DNA of 64,000 bases from the NCBI RefSeq assembly GCF_033958435.1, contig NC_134152.1, forward strand, positions 22,914,001-22,978,000. Reading direction: 5' to 3'. The notes under the pieces were generated by a model. It saw nothing but the letters and a program-made list of their open reading frames with translations. It was not told where the DNA came from and ran no database searches. Positions within the stretch are counted from its first letter, which is position 1. Each line of letters begins with the position of its first letter. Both the position numbers and the translations under genes were made by a program. Source of the stretch: Carettochelys insculpta. Its lineage: Eukaryota > Chordata > Testudines > Carettochelyidae. Shown one piece after another: positions 1 to 12,100 of this stretch.

Positions 1-900
1 AATTCCCCTTTTTGAAATTAAATGCCAGAGTGTTTGACCGCTGCGGTGTTCTTCCCAACACAGGAATATTAAAAGTTATTATATTGTGGTCACTATTTCC
101 AAGCGGTCCAGTAACAGTTACCTCTTGGACCAGATCCTGCGTTCCAGTCAAGACTAGATCGAGAATTGACTCTCCCCTTGTGGGTTCCTGTACTAGCTGC
201 TCCAAGAAGCAGTCATTTAAGGCATCAAGAACTTTAATCTCTGAATCCCGTCCTGAGGTGACATGCACCCAATCAATATGGGGATAATTGAAATCTCCTA
301 TTATTACTGTGTTTTTTATTTTGATAGCCTCTCTAATCTCCCTTAACATTTCAGCATCACTATCACTGTCCTGGTTAGGTGGTCGGTAATATATTCCTAA
401 TGCCATATTCATATTAGAGGAATGAATTGTTATCCATAATGATTCTATGGAACATTTTGATTCCTTTAGGATTTTTACTTCATTTGATTCTATATTATCC
501 TTCACATATAGTACCACTCCGCCACCCGCACGACCTGTTCTGTCTTTCCGATATAATTTATATCCCGGTATGATAGTGTCCCACTGATTTTCCTCATTCC
601 ACCATGTTTCTGAGATGCCTATTATGTCAACTTCCTCCTTTGATATGAGGTACTCCAGTTCACCCATCTTATTAGACAGACTCCTAGCATTAGTGTAAAA
701 GCATGTTAAAAAACTACCACTATTTATATGTCTGCCTTTCACAGACGCGTTGGATTTTTTTATATGCGATTGTTTCACATCTGATCTTGCCCATATATTA
801 TTTCCCACGTTCCCTATCTGACTAACTTCTAGGGAATCCCTATCTATGGAGCCTCGTGTAAGAGAAGTCTCTGTCCGATCCAGGTGCTCCCCCGCACCAA
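1..900 (-). CDS. CR1 ORF2 N-terminal part, APE endonuclease (runs off the left edge)
   Basis: An open minus-strand frame with no stop from about 900 to the window edge. Endonuclease blocks are YTNARSLSNKMGELE, ISETWWNE, GGGVVLYVKD, IYYRPPN, GDFNYPHIDW and GNSDHNIITF, the metal-binding and catalytic Asp/Asn/His positions of LINE APE domains. The start codon is not clear. The reverse transcriptase lies outside the window. Confidence 0.85.
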
Positions 901-918
901 TCAGCTTTCCCCCACCTC

Positions 919-1704
919 TTAGTTTAAAAACTGCTCTACAACATTTTTAATGTTTAATGCCAGCAGTCTGGATCCACCTTGATTTAGGTGGAGCCCATCA
1001 TTCCTGTATAGGCTCCCCCTACCCCAAAAGTGTCCCCAGTTCCTAATAAATCTAAACCCCTCTTCCCTACACCATCGTCTCATCCACGCATTGAGACTCT
1101 GAAGTTCTGCCTGTCTATCTGTCCCTGCGCGTGGAACTGGAAGCATTTCAGAGAATGCCACCATAGATGTTCTGGATTTCAGTCTCTTTCCTAGTAACCT
1201 AAATTTGGCCTCCAGAACATCTCTTCTACCCTTCCCTATGTCATTGGTACCAACATGTACCACGACGACCGGCTCCTCCCCAGCACTGCCCATAAGTCTG
1301 TCTAGATGCCTCGAGAGATCCGCAACCTTCGCACCAGGCAGGCAAGTCACCATACGGTTCTCCCGGTCATCACAAATCCAACTATCTATATTTCTAATGA
1401 TCGAATCCCCCACTACTAAAACCTGCTTCTTCCTAACAGCTGGCGCTCCCTCCCCCGGAGAAGTATCCTCAGCACGAGAGGATACAACAGCACCCTCTGG
1501 AAGGAGGGTCCCAACTATGGGATGGTTTCCCTCTGCTCCCATTGACTGCTCTCCTTCCCTGAGCCTTTCATCCTCCATAACAGCATCAGGACTGTCAGAC
1601 TGGAGGTGGGACAGCCCTACTATGTCCCGGAAAGTCTCATCAACAAACACCTCTGCCTTCCTTAGCTCCTCCAGTTCAGCCACTCTGGCCTCCAAAGCAC
1701 GCAC
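919..1704 (-). CDS. CR1 ORF1 protein, SGNH/GDSL-type esterase
   Basis: 261 codons. The esterase blocks are VVGDSIIRNI (nucleophile Ser), HVGTNDIGKG (block with Asn) and NDGLHLNQGG (Asp-x2-His), the SGNH-hydrolase pattern of CR1 ORF1. The N-terminal part is a heptad-like ALEARVAELEEL, probably coiled coil. Upstream in the same frame (about 1705-1800) is a Cys-rich segment with CVEC and CARCKELLAL, as in the PHD-like zinc finger of CR1 ORF1, separated by one TGA where RVRALE would be expected. The full ORF1 is therefore broken by a single stop. Confidence 0.85.
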   Translation of the reverse strand: MRALEARVAELEELRKAEVFVDETFRDIVGLSHLQSDSPDAVMEDERLREGEQSMGAEGNHPIVGTLLPEGAVVSSRAEDTSPGEGAPAVRKKQVLVVGDSIIRNIDSWICDDRENRMVTCLPGAKVADLSRHLDRLMGSAGEEPVVVVHVGTNDIGKGRRDVLEAKFRLLGKRLKSRTSMVAFSEMLPVPRAGTDRQAELQSLNAWMRRWCREEGFRFIRNWGHFWGRGSLYRNDGLHLNQGGSRLLALNIKNVVEQFLN

Positions 1705-2204
1705 TCAGTCTCTGAGGGCCAGGAGCTCCTTACATCGAGCGCACACATACGCCACCCACCCACAGGGTAGGTAGTCATACATACTGCACTCGACACAATA
1801 AACAGAATCTTTTAAAACTCTACTGTTCACATGAAGGTGGGTAGGTGGCATGAAAAAATCACAAACTTTTTATTTTAAACCTTTTATACACATACAATTT
1901 TATTCATTTAAATGCTTGAGGAAAACATATGTGGTGCATATAACCATGAGTTGTTTAAGCTTCTGATGAATAGAATTAAAGTGTAAACCAAAGTTATTTA
2001 TAAAGGTCAAGTAATCCAATTAGGGAATGAGGAGGGATGTATTAAATACTAAGAAGCAATTCATCAATATTACCGCAGAGCCCAAAATAATCAGAATGCA
2101 ACCGTGAGGCTGGTTAAGTTATTGGGCTGGGTGGACAGGACAGGACTGTGGTCAGAACCCAGGATAGGGGAAATCACAGAGGTGCTATAAATCCATCTTC
2201 TAAC

Positions 2205-2403
2205 CAGTGTTCCCTGTAAGACGAGTGCTTGGGCAGCAACCCAGGAGAAATTCAGGTGCCACCCAGCTGATTGACAGAACACCTGCGGCTCCCACAGCTG
2301 CCAGTGTGAGTGTCTCCCAATGATGCACAGCTACGCGTGCCTTTGGTGCACATGACAAAATGAGGTATTCCCCCAAGGATGGAAAAAATTAGAGGGAACT
2401 CTC
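2205..2403 (+). mobile_element. hAT-like MITE, CAGTGTTCCC family, copy 1
   Basis: Begins CAGTGTTCCCTGTAAG and ends near attagagggaac; related copies at 15527, 21813, 36293 and 56096. The right terminus is eroded here, so the ends are approximate. Confidence 0.6.
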
Positions 2404-2522
2404 CTTCCAACTCCCGTTCCTGTGCCAGTCATAGTTTGGGCAAACCAGAGAACTGAGGTCTTGGAATCGGTTTCTCACCCCATTCCATTTTTTTTTTTTA
2501 ACATAAACTCTACTTACATGTA

Positions 2523-2898
2523 CAGGGGTCTGCAACCTGCAGCTCCACAGCTGCATGCAGCTCTTCCAGGACTTCTTTGTGCCTCCCAGTGCTATAATTG
2601 CAAAGTTAACAAACAAAAAACGAAAGAAACCCTCCTGATTATTTTTGGTAAACGCTGAATGTCTGAAACAGCAGCAATGGACAACTCGTATCTAAATGGC
2701 AAACAACGTGTGATCTCTGAACATTGGATAACTCCCCCTTTGAAAGGTGCAGTGCCGCGTGAGATATGATACTGTATGTGTGTTTTGATCGTATTGCTAA
2801 TAAAGTGTTGTTCATATGCGTTGCGGCTCTTGAATAATTGATTTTTTTACCAAATTTGAAAAAATGGCTCTTCTAGCTCTTTATGTTGCTGACCCCTG
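2523..2898 (+). mobile_element. hAT-like non-autonomous transposon with perfect 8-bp TSD
   Basis: Termini CAGGGGTCTGCAACC and the inverse GTTGCTGACCCCTG. Flanked by TACATGTA at 2515-2522 and again at 2899-2906, an 8 bp duplication as expected for hAT elements. No transposase frame inside. Confidence 0.85.
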
Positions 2899-3055
2899 TA
2901 CATGTACATTGACAACAAAGTAGACCCGACCTCTGCAAGAACATAAAACAAGGAGCAAAGTGGACATAACTGCGTTCATTTTGGCAGTTACAAAGCTGTG
3001 TGGTGAATTTAAATGGTTAAATTCATTAAATCCTGCACAACTTCTCTATTTCTAG

Positions 3056-3113
3056 CTACAGAAGGAACGGATTGAATCCACAAATGTCGGTGGAACAAAA
3101 GTGGTCATTGATG
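3056..3113 (+). CDS. SDR42E2: Gene 1 exon ([19 protein letters not shown])
   Basis: 58 bp between acceptor ttctatttctag and donor GTATGT. It starts in phase 0 and leaves one base. It encodes the helix after the MSGxEQ region in this family. Same length and phase as the gene 2 exon at 54679. Confidence 0.9.
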
Positions 3114-6100
3114 GTATGTACCTAGATTTTCTGTCTTGGAGCCTGATACAAAGCCTCTTGAAGTCAGTGAAAACACTCCCATGCATCTCAGGACTTTAGT
3201 GCATTGATTGGGCAGACCAAAACCAACTCTTCCATCCTTCCTCACAGAGTAAGGCACTACTCATTGCGACTAAGGGTAGCAGAATTAAATCCTAATGTAA
3301 CATAAATATGTCCACTTTTTTTTCCCCCCTAATCCTGGGCACAGTGCTTTGGGGAGCTCTGCCAATGAGCCCTTTCGGAAGACAACTCACAACTAAGCTC
3401 TCACAGCTGAGAATGGAGATAACCTCATGGAGGGGTGTGCAAATATACAAGGCACATGACAAAGATGCTAGATTTTACCATGATGTCCAACATTCTAGCC
3501 ACTAGCCACATTTGGCTATTTGGCCAGTAGGGTGTGTGATGGAGTGGGGGGAGTGCATGTGTGAGTCAGGCTGGATGTCTGAGGCTAGCAGCAGCTCCCA
3601 GTGGCTAAGGATGACCCTGGGGCTACAACTGGCAGGTAACACCTCTGCCTGAACAAAGACGAGGGAGGAGCTGAGCTGAGTTTTGAATCGGGGGCGGCAG
3701 TTAGGAAGCTGGGGAAAGAGGAGCTGGAAGGCAGCCAGCGAGAGGAGGGGGAAAGCTACACCCCAGCGGGGCACCCCTCGGGGTCTTCTCCCCAGGACTG
3801 GTTGGAAGGACTGTCTCTGGCTGCTGTGCTGTCGCTTCTGGGAGAAACTGGGCATCTGTTGCCTAATAAACCTTCTGTTGTACCTGCTGAGTGAGAGTCA
3901 ATCCTGCCAGCAGACAGGGTGCAGTGCAGGGGGACCCCTGAACCCCATCACAGGGTGTGACAGTTGACTTGAACAATAAATGTATTTTCAGAATAATGTG
4001 GCTAGTTCACTAGAACAATAGTCACTGTGGCGGTTACTGCCTCAGGGCTGGTTGGACACCACAGTGATAAAAGAAGAAGCAGCAGCATCGTTATAAGAGC
4101 TGCTTATTGCTCAAGCATGTCAGTCCTTAGGATGACACTGGTCATTTATGATCTATTTCATCACGTGAGTATGCATATTGATCTCCTTTTCTAACTCAGC
4201 CAGACAATGTAAAAATATTTCACTTGATATGACTGAAAAAACAGCAGGGCGTTTTATTTCCATCAAGGTGTACTCACACAAGTAATTTCCCTCTCCAAAC
4301 TGTGACTGCAATTCAGCGGTGTTGTGATTGCTGTGTTCATGTAAAGCAGTTGGTAACTACAATAGCATTTACATAGCACTTTCCATTTCCAAAGTGTTCT
4401 AAGACACTAGCTAATAGAGAAATTTTCATCCACGTCTACGAATGAAAGGTGTTATATTAATTGAAAAATAATGCTAAACCAAAAGGCTGCCCTTATGTTT
4501 CCGGAAGTTGCCTTTAACAAAAAAAAATGTTCACTGCCAGCTGATGTGGATTTTCATATTCTTCCCTTTTTCTTTACAATTTATGTCATATATTGTTGTA
4601 GTTTGCAAACAAAGAAATATCCCTAGGCTGATATACACTAGTACGGTGAATGTGGTGTTTGGAGGGAATACCATTGAAGAAGGAGATGAGGAAACCCTAC
4701 CATATTTTCCACTAGAAAAGGTATTTTACTTTCCAATTGACCAATTCAGTTTTATCAGTTAAACGCACTGCTTAATGTAACTGTACTGATGTTCCAAAGT
4801 CTGCTCCCATAGAGGGAGTTCATTTAAATTGCTAGCGTGAGTTTGTCTTTGGGCATAGGTAGCTATTGCTGCCAGAGGTCTGACTTAAATGCTGTGAGAT
4901 TTTCTTAAAGTGGCCCGGGACTGAGTATTCAGTCCTTGTCTATAACTAAGCAGATTTGGGATCTTGCAAAAAGCAAACTGAAATATTGGAATTTGAAAAA
5001 AATGGGGAGATTCTTTACGCAGGGGGCTGTCAAAGACTCTTGATTCCCTGGCTCTCTACCCTGTTCCAGTATAGAATCCTAGAGTACTAGAACTGGAAGG
5101 GACCTCAAGCACACCTGGCAGGACCAAGCACCATCTAGATTCTAGAAGAGTCCTGTCAGATGTTTTTGTAACCTGCTCTTAAAAATCTCTAAAAAAAAAC
5201 CCAAGCAGCTGTCATGTAGCACTTTAAAGGCTAACAAAATAATTTATTGGGTGATGAGCCTTCATGGGGCAGACCCATTTCTTCAGATCTGGAGATAGTG
5301 CTTTACTGGAAATAATGCTACTATTACTAATTACTTTTATTGTTACTAATAGTGTTACTCTGTTACTATTCAAAATCTCTAGTGATGGAGATTCCACAAC
5401 TTCCCTGGGCAATGTATTCCAGTGCTTAATCACCCTGACAGTTAAGTTTTTTCTAATGTCCAACCTAAACCTCCCTTGCTACAATTAACGCCCTTTGCTT
5501 CTTGTCCTGTCTTCAGAGATTAAGGAGAATATTTTTTCCTCACTGCTCCTTGTAACTACTTTTTGCAGACATGAAAGCTGTTATCATGGCCCCCCTCAGT
5601 CTTCTGTTTGACAGACTATTTGAGAGTTACCTGGGGGTTGTTCTAGTTTCATCCAACTTGCTGTTGGTTCTTGGGGAATGTTCACCAGCTGGAATCCGGA
5701 GCACACTGTGCCTTGTCCACTTGGGCCACTCACTTTTCCCTGTCCCCAGAACACTTCATGCATTTAGGAGTCACCTCTTCTTTGACTGTCCATACAGCTT
5801 CCACGCTTGGTGATTCCTTGAGGTGTATGATCCATGTAGATTCCACTACCTGCCCTCCATATCAGCTAATTCAAAGTTCTGCTCTAGGGAGTTGTTCATT
5901 AGCAAAGCAACTGAGAAGTAGCTGGGGCTCCCCACTCCTTATATGCTGCACTACAAGGGTCACCAGGTGTCTCAGGGAGCATGGGCTGCCCCAGTGGACT
6001 CTGCTATTCAAAGAAGCCACTCGGGCACTTGGGGCTCATGCACACCACCAGAATTGGAATCTATACAGACAATAGGTATCAAAGGATCATGCAGTAAGTG

Positions 6101-9100
6101 AGTGCTCTGTCTGGTTCTACACATGCTGCACACTCCTTCATGCTGAAGGGGCACTAAGCAGAGGTCTTATCAGTCATTTTTCCTCCCTTTGTGTCACCTT
6201 CTATGGTGTAGTGAGACTCTATAGCAGCTCCTACGCCAGCCTCTTCCAACCCCTAAGTGGCCATTCGAAAGTCTGTGATCCCCGCTTGTAAGGGAGCCCT
6301 TGTCACTTCTCTCTCTCCCTAGCTACAACTCCATAATGTCAGCAGTTGGGACATATAGGAACCACTACGGTAACCTTCAGCCACCTTGTGATTTCTCTAC
6401 ATTGGGGCAGTGTCTCCAATAAGCTGATTTTAGGGACATTGTGACCAGAACGCCCCAGAGCTGCCCCAGCACATGAGATAATTGAGCCCTTCAGCAGCTT
6501 AAAATTTCAGACTCAAGAGCAATCTGGCCTGGGCAAATGTACACCTTCATTAAGTGACGTTTAATATATACAATATGCGCCTACTCTGTTGTTTTCACAG
6601 CACTGTTATTTATAGCACAAATAGCTCTCTTGCCAACAAATCATGTGAACCTTTAAAGCATGAACAGGTTGTACCTCCCTGGTCTGGCATCCTCAGAACC
6701 TGAGTGGTCCCAAACAAAAGGAATTTCAGGGGATGTAAGGCTGCCAGAGGACTGACTTAAATGTTGTGAGATTTTCTTGGAGTGGCCCGGGACCGAGTAT
6801 TCAGTCCTTGTCTATAACTAAGCAGATTTGGGATCTTGCAAAAAGCAAACTGAAATATTGGATGTCAGGCCTCTGGGCTCACCAGGGGGGCTGCTAGCCT
6901 GCTGGCTGGGCTCCCCTACTGGTTGCTACCTCATTCTCTGCCCCCAGGCTGCCTGGAGGACTCTGCTCCTGGCAGGGCTTCCCACTGTGCGGGGAGGAAG
7001 GTTTCCATTCCCGGCTCACCAGCCAGGATTCCTGCTGTGGGGCTGCCAGCAGAGCTCCACTCCCAGCTGTCAGAGGGGCTCCTGGCTGCCGGCCAGGCTC
7101 TCTGCTACCCCAGTGGACCTCCCTGCACCAGCCAGATGGCAGCTGGGGTTCTCTGGCCCAGGTGCTATCTGATCCAGCAGCATCCAGGGTCCTGCTGCAC
7201 CATGGATATTGCCAGACCAGAGAGTGCCAGACCACAGAGCTTCAACCTGTATGTGAAGCATACCAGAAGTAACAATGGAATTTAAAAAGAGGGCTATGCT
7301 CTGTTTGCTGGGAATCTAAGCTTGTGTTGCCAAAACTGCTAACCTGTCTGTCACTTTTATCATAAAGAGATTGTTTAGGCCACCGATCCTAAATCATTTC
7401 TCTACAGACTATGTTTTGAGAATGTTTTATTGAAGGGACGTCAGCATGCTGGATATATGTACAAGTTGAACGACATGTTATCAGAGGGGACATTTAGCAA
7501 TGTAATTAAGCAATTTCACTTAGATTTTTCACTCTCTTTCCAGCAGGTCAATCATTATGCTAGAACCAAAGCAATAGCAGAACAAATGATCCTTGCAGCT
7601 AATGGTACCCCTCTAAAAGGTAGATATAAAGTTCTACTTTCCTCATATCACTAAAGTATGTCAAATTTTGAACAATAAAAAAGGGTCTTTTCTTCCCTCA
7701 ATTAATGTGTCTAATTTCAGTGCTCATGCATGTTAAGGTGGGCACGAGACTGCCCATAAAGGAAAAAAGGGATAATTCAGAGTTCAGACAATTAAAACCA
7801 TGCTTCAGGTCAGTTAAAGGTGGTTGTAAATGCTACATCAGATACAGGCTCTGAGCCTGCGTTCCGCACCCATGACCCACAATCCTTACTCAGGCCAATA
7901 GTTCCACTGAGCTTCACTATAGACACAGCGGACCCTGAACACTCTGGCCACCAGCTTCATCCTCATAGGTCTTTAGGGCTTTCAGACAACTTGCAACAGA
8001 TGGAGGACGGCAGACAGCTGCTTGTCACTTAGATTTTTACGTTCTGGGTTATGTTAGTTTCTCACATCCTGAGTACACAGCAGCTGGGGCCAAGCATGCT
8101 CTGTTCAATCTCTGCTAGGCAAGAAGGGTCTGCTCTTGTCTATCCTAGGCAGACCTTGCTGTTACTAGCCATTGTTGTGAGCTCAGAAGCACACCACTGT
8201 GATGTAGACTGTGAGGATACAACTTGAAACTATTAGTGCAGAAACTATCTGATCCTTAGAAGCAGTTTCATACAGAAAGCACAGTAGACTGCACAGTTTG
8301 CCTGTTGCAGGGGTTCTCAACCCGGGGTCCACGGACCCCTGGAGGTCCATGAGGGTATTGCATGGGGTCCATGAAAAAAATAAAAGATCAATAAAAATTA
8401 TCATAGAAAATAAGTTTTAAATAAGTTGCAAAGTGATAATCAATTCTTATTTTACCTGAAATTTCTTCCAATAATGTTATTAATTGCTGTCCAAAAAGCT
8501 ATGTTGTGGTTTCCTTTTTCATTCAGTGAAATGTACATAAGAGCTAGAATTGCCTTTGATGGGGGTCTGTGAACAGCTTGTTGCGGGGGGGTCCACACTA
8601 GTGAAAAGATTGGGAACCACTGGCCTCTTGATTTCTATGAGATTTAAAGTATTTGGATTTTTAAGATCAAAACTAACTGATAAGGAAGCTGGCTGCTTGA
8701 GAAATTGTTTCTATCCTTTTGTGAGCCTGCGACAGCTGCGATCAGAGATGTCTGAGTACAGCTAGTTGTATCAGATACTGTGCTTTTCAATGTTCTGTGT
8801 GCCTGATGATTGGGCACCTCTTTAGAAATTGAAGTAGACTGTAGGAGGTGGCCCCCGCAAGTTTAGGCATAAGGGATATATAGGAGGGGAAGTTTGTAAG
8901 AGGCTGTTAATTTTGCAGCTATTTTACAGTCAGAGAATTTCAGTTTGGGACTTGCAAGACAGCACCTTTCATGAGTACTAAATTCATATTTTAAAAGAAG
9001 ATTGAGAATTTACTCCAGGTTGAATATCTCTAGTCCTGCACCCTCGAATGAGAGAATTTGCCAGACCCTGGGAGGTCAATATTGTCTTGCAACATTATCA

Positions 9101-12100
9101 ACACTCCCACTGCTTACCATGCTGGACCACAGATGTTTCCAGGCAAGAGGGTGCCAGACTAGAGAGATACAGCCTGTATAAAGGGATTGGTGAGTTTGGT
9201 CGTCGTGTATTTTTCAAAATATAAACAGAAAAGAAAGTATTTCAAAAAATCTCTCATTTCATTATATCTCCTAGGAGGTGATAAGCTCCGTACATGTGCT
9301 CTTCGCCCACCAGGCATCTATGGACCAGGAGAGGTTAGACACCTGCCTCGAATAATAGTATGTATTGTACTAGCAGCTTTGGAGTGCATTATAAATATTA
9401 CAGTACCTGTGCAGTGTAAGTCTACACAATTCAATACACAAGTTAGCATGCTGTGTACTGATCTAAACAGTCCCTCAAACAGCCCTTTGTTGGTTTGAAT
9501 CACGTGGTCAGTCAACAGATCTGGAGGATGATGGGAATTATGAGCATGGATGAAAGACAAACCTGGGTTAGTGTTGTGGAGGAAGAGCTACACCTGCACC
9601 AATGGTTGTTATGCACACTATAGAAAAATCCTGAAATGTAACCCTATGTAACCCAAAAAAACCTTACTCTTGTTTAATCAGGTTATCTGCAATGTGGCCA
9701 GGTCCCAGGGGAGCCAGCTGAGTTCACTCAATTAGGGTGCACTGCAAGCAGAGGCAACAGGTCAGCAGGAACGTGGGAGGGGGGACAACCCCCCCTCCAC
9801 CTAGGCACGCCCTCTTCCAGCCCCGTCTCCACACACGCACCCAGCCCCTTTCAAGTGAAGCATCCCAGGGGACTAGCAGGGCTGGCACCTGCAGCAGTGG
9901 TCCGACACCCCTCCCCCCTACATTCACAAGCAGGGGAAGCAGAGCAAGGCGACCCCACTGCCGCTCCCAGATGCTGTGTCGCTCCACTTCCCACCAGGGA
10001 GTACAAGGGAAGTCCTGCCCCTCCCCCGGAGCACTGTATCCAGGAGAACAAAGCTGCAGGGGGGCATCTTGCTCCATTTCCTCTGCCACTGCTGTTGAGC
10101 ACAGGGGAGCTGGACCCCTGCTATGGGCACCAGACTCCCCCTGCTCTAGCCAGCCCCTCCCACCCATGGCCTTTGTGGGCATGTGACCTCACGTGCCCCT
10201 CCTACACATCACCCCTGACTGCAAGAAATAAGAGAGCCAATCCCCAAAGCTGGTGGTTAGTTCAATATTTACGTTCATCAAGCCAGCACCAAACAGCTTC
10301 TCTATAGCCTTATTGGTCAATCAGAGTCCAAAACATGCAGAGCCCTTAAAGTTCCCAGTCTCCAGCTTCCATCTAGACGGCCCCATCAAATAAAGTTTTA
10401 CCAATTCCAGGGGATCAGACACGTTACCTACCAGTCAATGAATATTTGTAGCTGCAAAAGTTCTTTTAGAATTTATTCCATGGTTATAGTCCAAAATCCA
10501 TGTTCGGGTGATTCCAGCTAATGACTGGGATCTCGAACCTGGTGGATTAAGTTTCTTCTGTATGAAACCTCAAGCAGCTCCGAGACCCTAAATCATCGTA
10601 CGTTAAAAATAGGCACGGGATATCCTGTGATCTCATTTCCTATGGCTTGCAACTTTACCCATGAGCATCCAAGCAGCTATGAGACAAAAAAGCATCAGGA
10701 CCCCAAAGCCTTTATACATTTCCTACAGCCCCTTGACTGGGGTGAACATAGTAGTCTCTTGATATAACCAAATGGTAATTAAACATCAGGTAGTTTATCC
10801 ATTAAGCAGTTTACTTCAAACATTAAAGAGACATCTTGACAATGACATTATCTCAACAAAGATTAATCGAAGTATTAATATCCCCTTTTGATCTCTGAAT
10901 CAAGTTACAGTGATAGATAGGAAATGTCTGTTTACATGTCTCAGAGAGGTAGCCGTGTTTGTTTCAGCAAAAATAAGGAGTTTGGAGACACCTTAAATGC
11001 TAACACATTTATGAAGGCATAACTTTTCATGAGATACCACTCACTTCCTCAGACCCTTGAAGTGAAAGAAAGGCAGGGTACAGAGGTGGTACCATGATAT
11101 TAGCGCTAATTAAACCAGGGTAGATGTGACTTACCTCCAACAGTGATGAGAAGGTGAGAGTGCCTGAAGGGGAAATTACTTACTCTAAAGAGAGAACAAA
11201 AAAGCAGTCATGTAGCACTTTAAAGACTTACAAAATAATTTAACGGGTGATGAGCTTTCGTAGGATAGACCCACTTCTTCAGAGCTGAAAATTCTGAACT
11301 GTCTGAAATTCTGATCAGAAGCTCTCATGTCAACCTCCCTCTCGCGAGGAGTACAGGGGTCAACTGTGACACCTAAAAGATCGATTGTGTGTGTCCATAC
11401 TAAATGCACAAAATCAAACCCCAGAAGATTGACCCTGAGTGGGTTGATCTTCCAGGTTAGTGTAGACATAGCCTTAAACTTGACATCAGGAAGATTTAAC
11501 TATTGCTACATCCTACAGTTACGGTGCATAGACAGACAAGTTAACCAAGTGCAGATAAGTTGATTTTAGCTACACAATTAGTGTAGCTAGAACTGCGTAT
11601 CTGCCGTCTAGTGTAGATATAGCCTTAGATCCTGACTTTTAAAAAAAGAGGCAAACTTTTGATTTTTAGGCAACAACTAATTAAATGAATCACATTGCTT
11701 AGTAAATCAACAGCCGTCCTGCAGTTCTTTCATGGATAAGAATGTATGAATGGCCATATTGCGTAAGGCCAATGGTCCATCCAGTCCACTGTCCTGTCTT
11801 ATGCCTCGGATCAATGCCAGACACTTCAAAGGGAATTAGTGGAAGAGGGCAATTATCAAGTGATCCTGTCAAATTCTGGGGGACAATCCAAAGCAGTGAG
11901 GGGTCGTGTCATCCCCAGCCCTGTGATCCTGGATGCTTCACAATGCTTTGCTGCTGTAGCTCCCACCTAGGCCACTCACAGCCTTCCAGCCTGGAGGTAA
12001 CACCATGAATGGATACAGCCAAACCCTGCCAGCTCACACTAGTCACGCTCTGGCTTCCACCAGCTGTGGCTAGTACTTGCAGGGTGACACCAGTACAGTC

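Larger units (their letters stand above)
1..1850 (-). mobile_element. CR1 LINE, 5' portion with ORF1 and start of ORF2
   Basis: Read on the minus strand this starts near 1850, passes through ORF1 (zinc-binding segment, then esterase) and enters ORF2 with an APE-type endonuclease, then leaves the window. Preservation is good, which suggests a young copy. It lies in an intron of gene 1, in opposite orientation to the gene. Confidence 0.9.

Noticed and set aside
1205..1774. 189-codon plus-strand frame
   Set aside because: Antisense shadow of CR1 ORF1.
1851..3055. Search for the missing 5' exons of gene 1
   Set aside because: No match to the [10 protein letters not shown] or ADVRDYDAL exons of gene 2 was seen here, so they must lie left of the window.
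9724..10307. Overlapping 150-codon frames on both strands
   Set aside because: GC-rich composition removes stops in all frames; no domain, no splice context.
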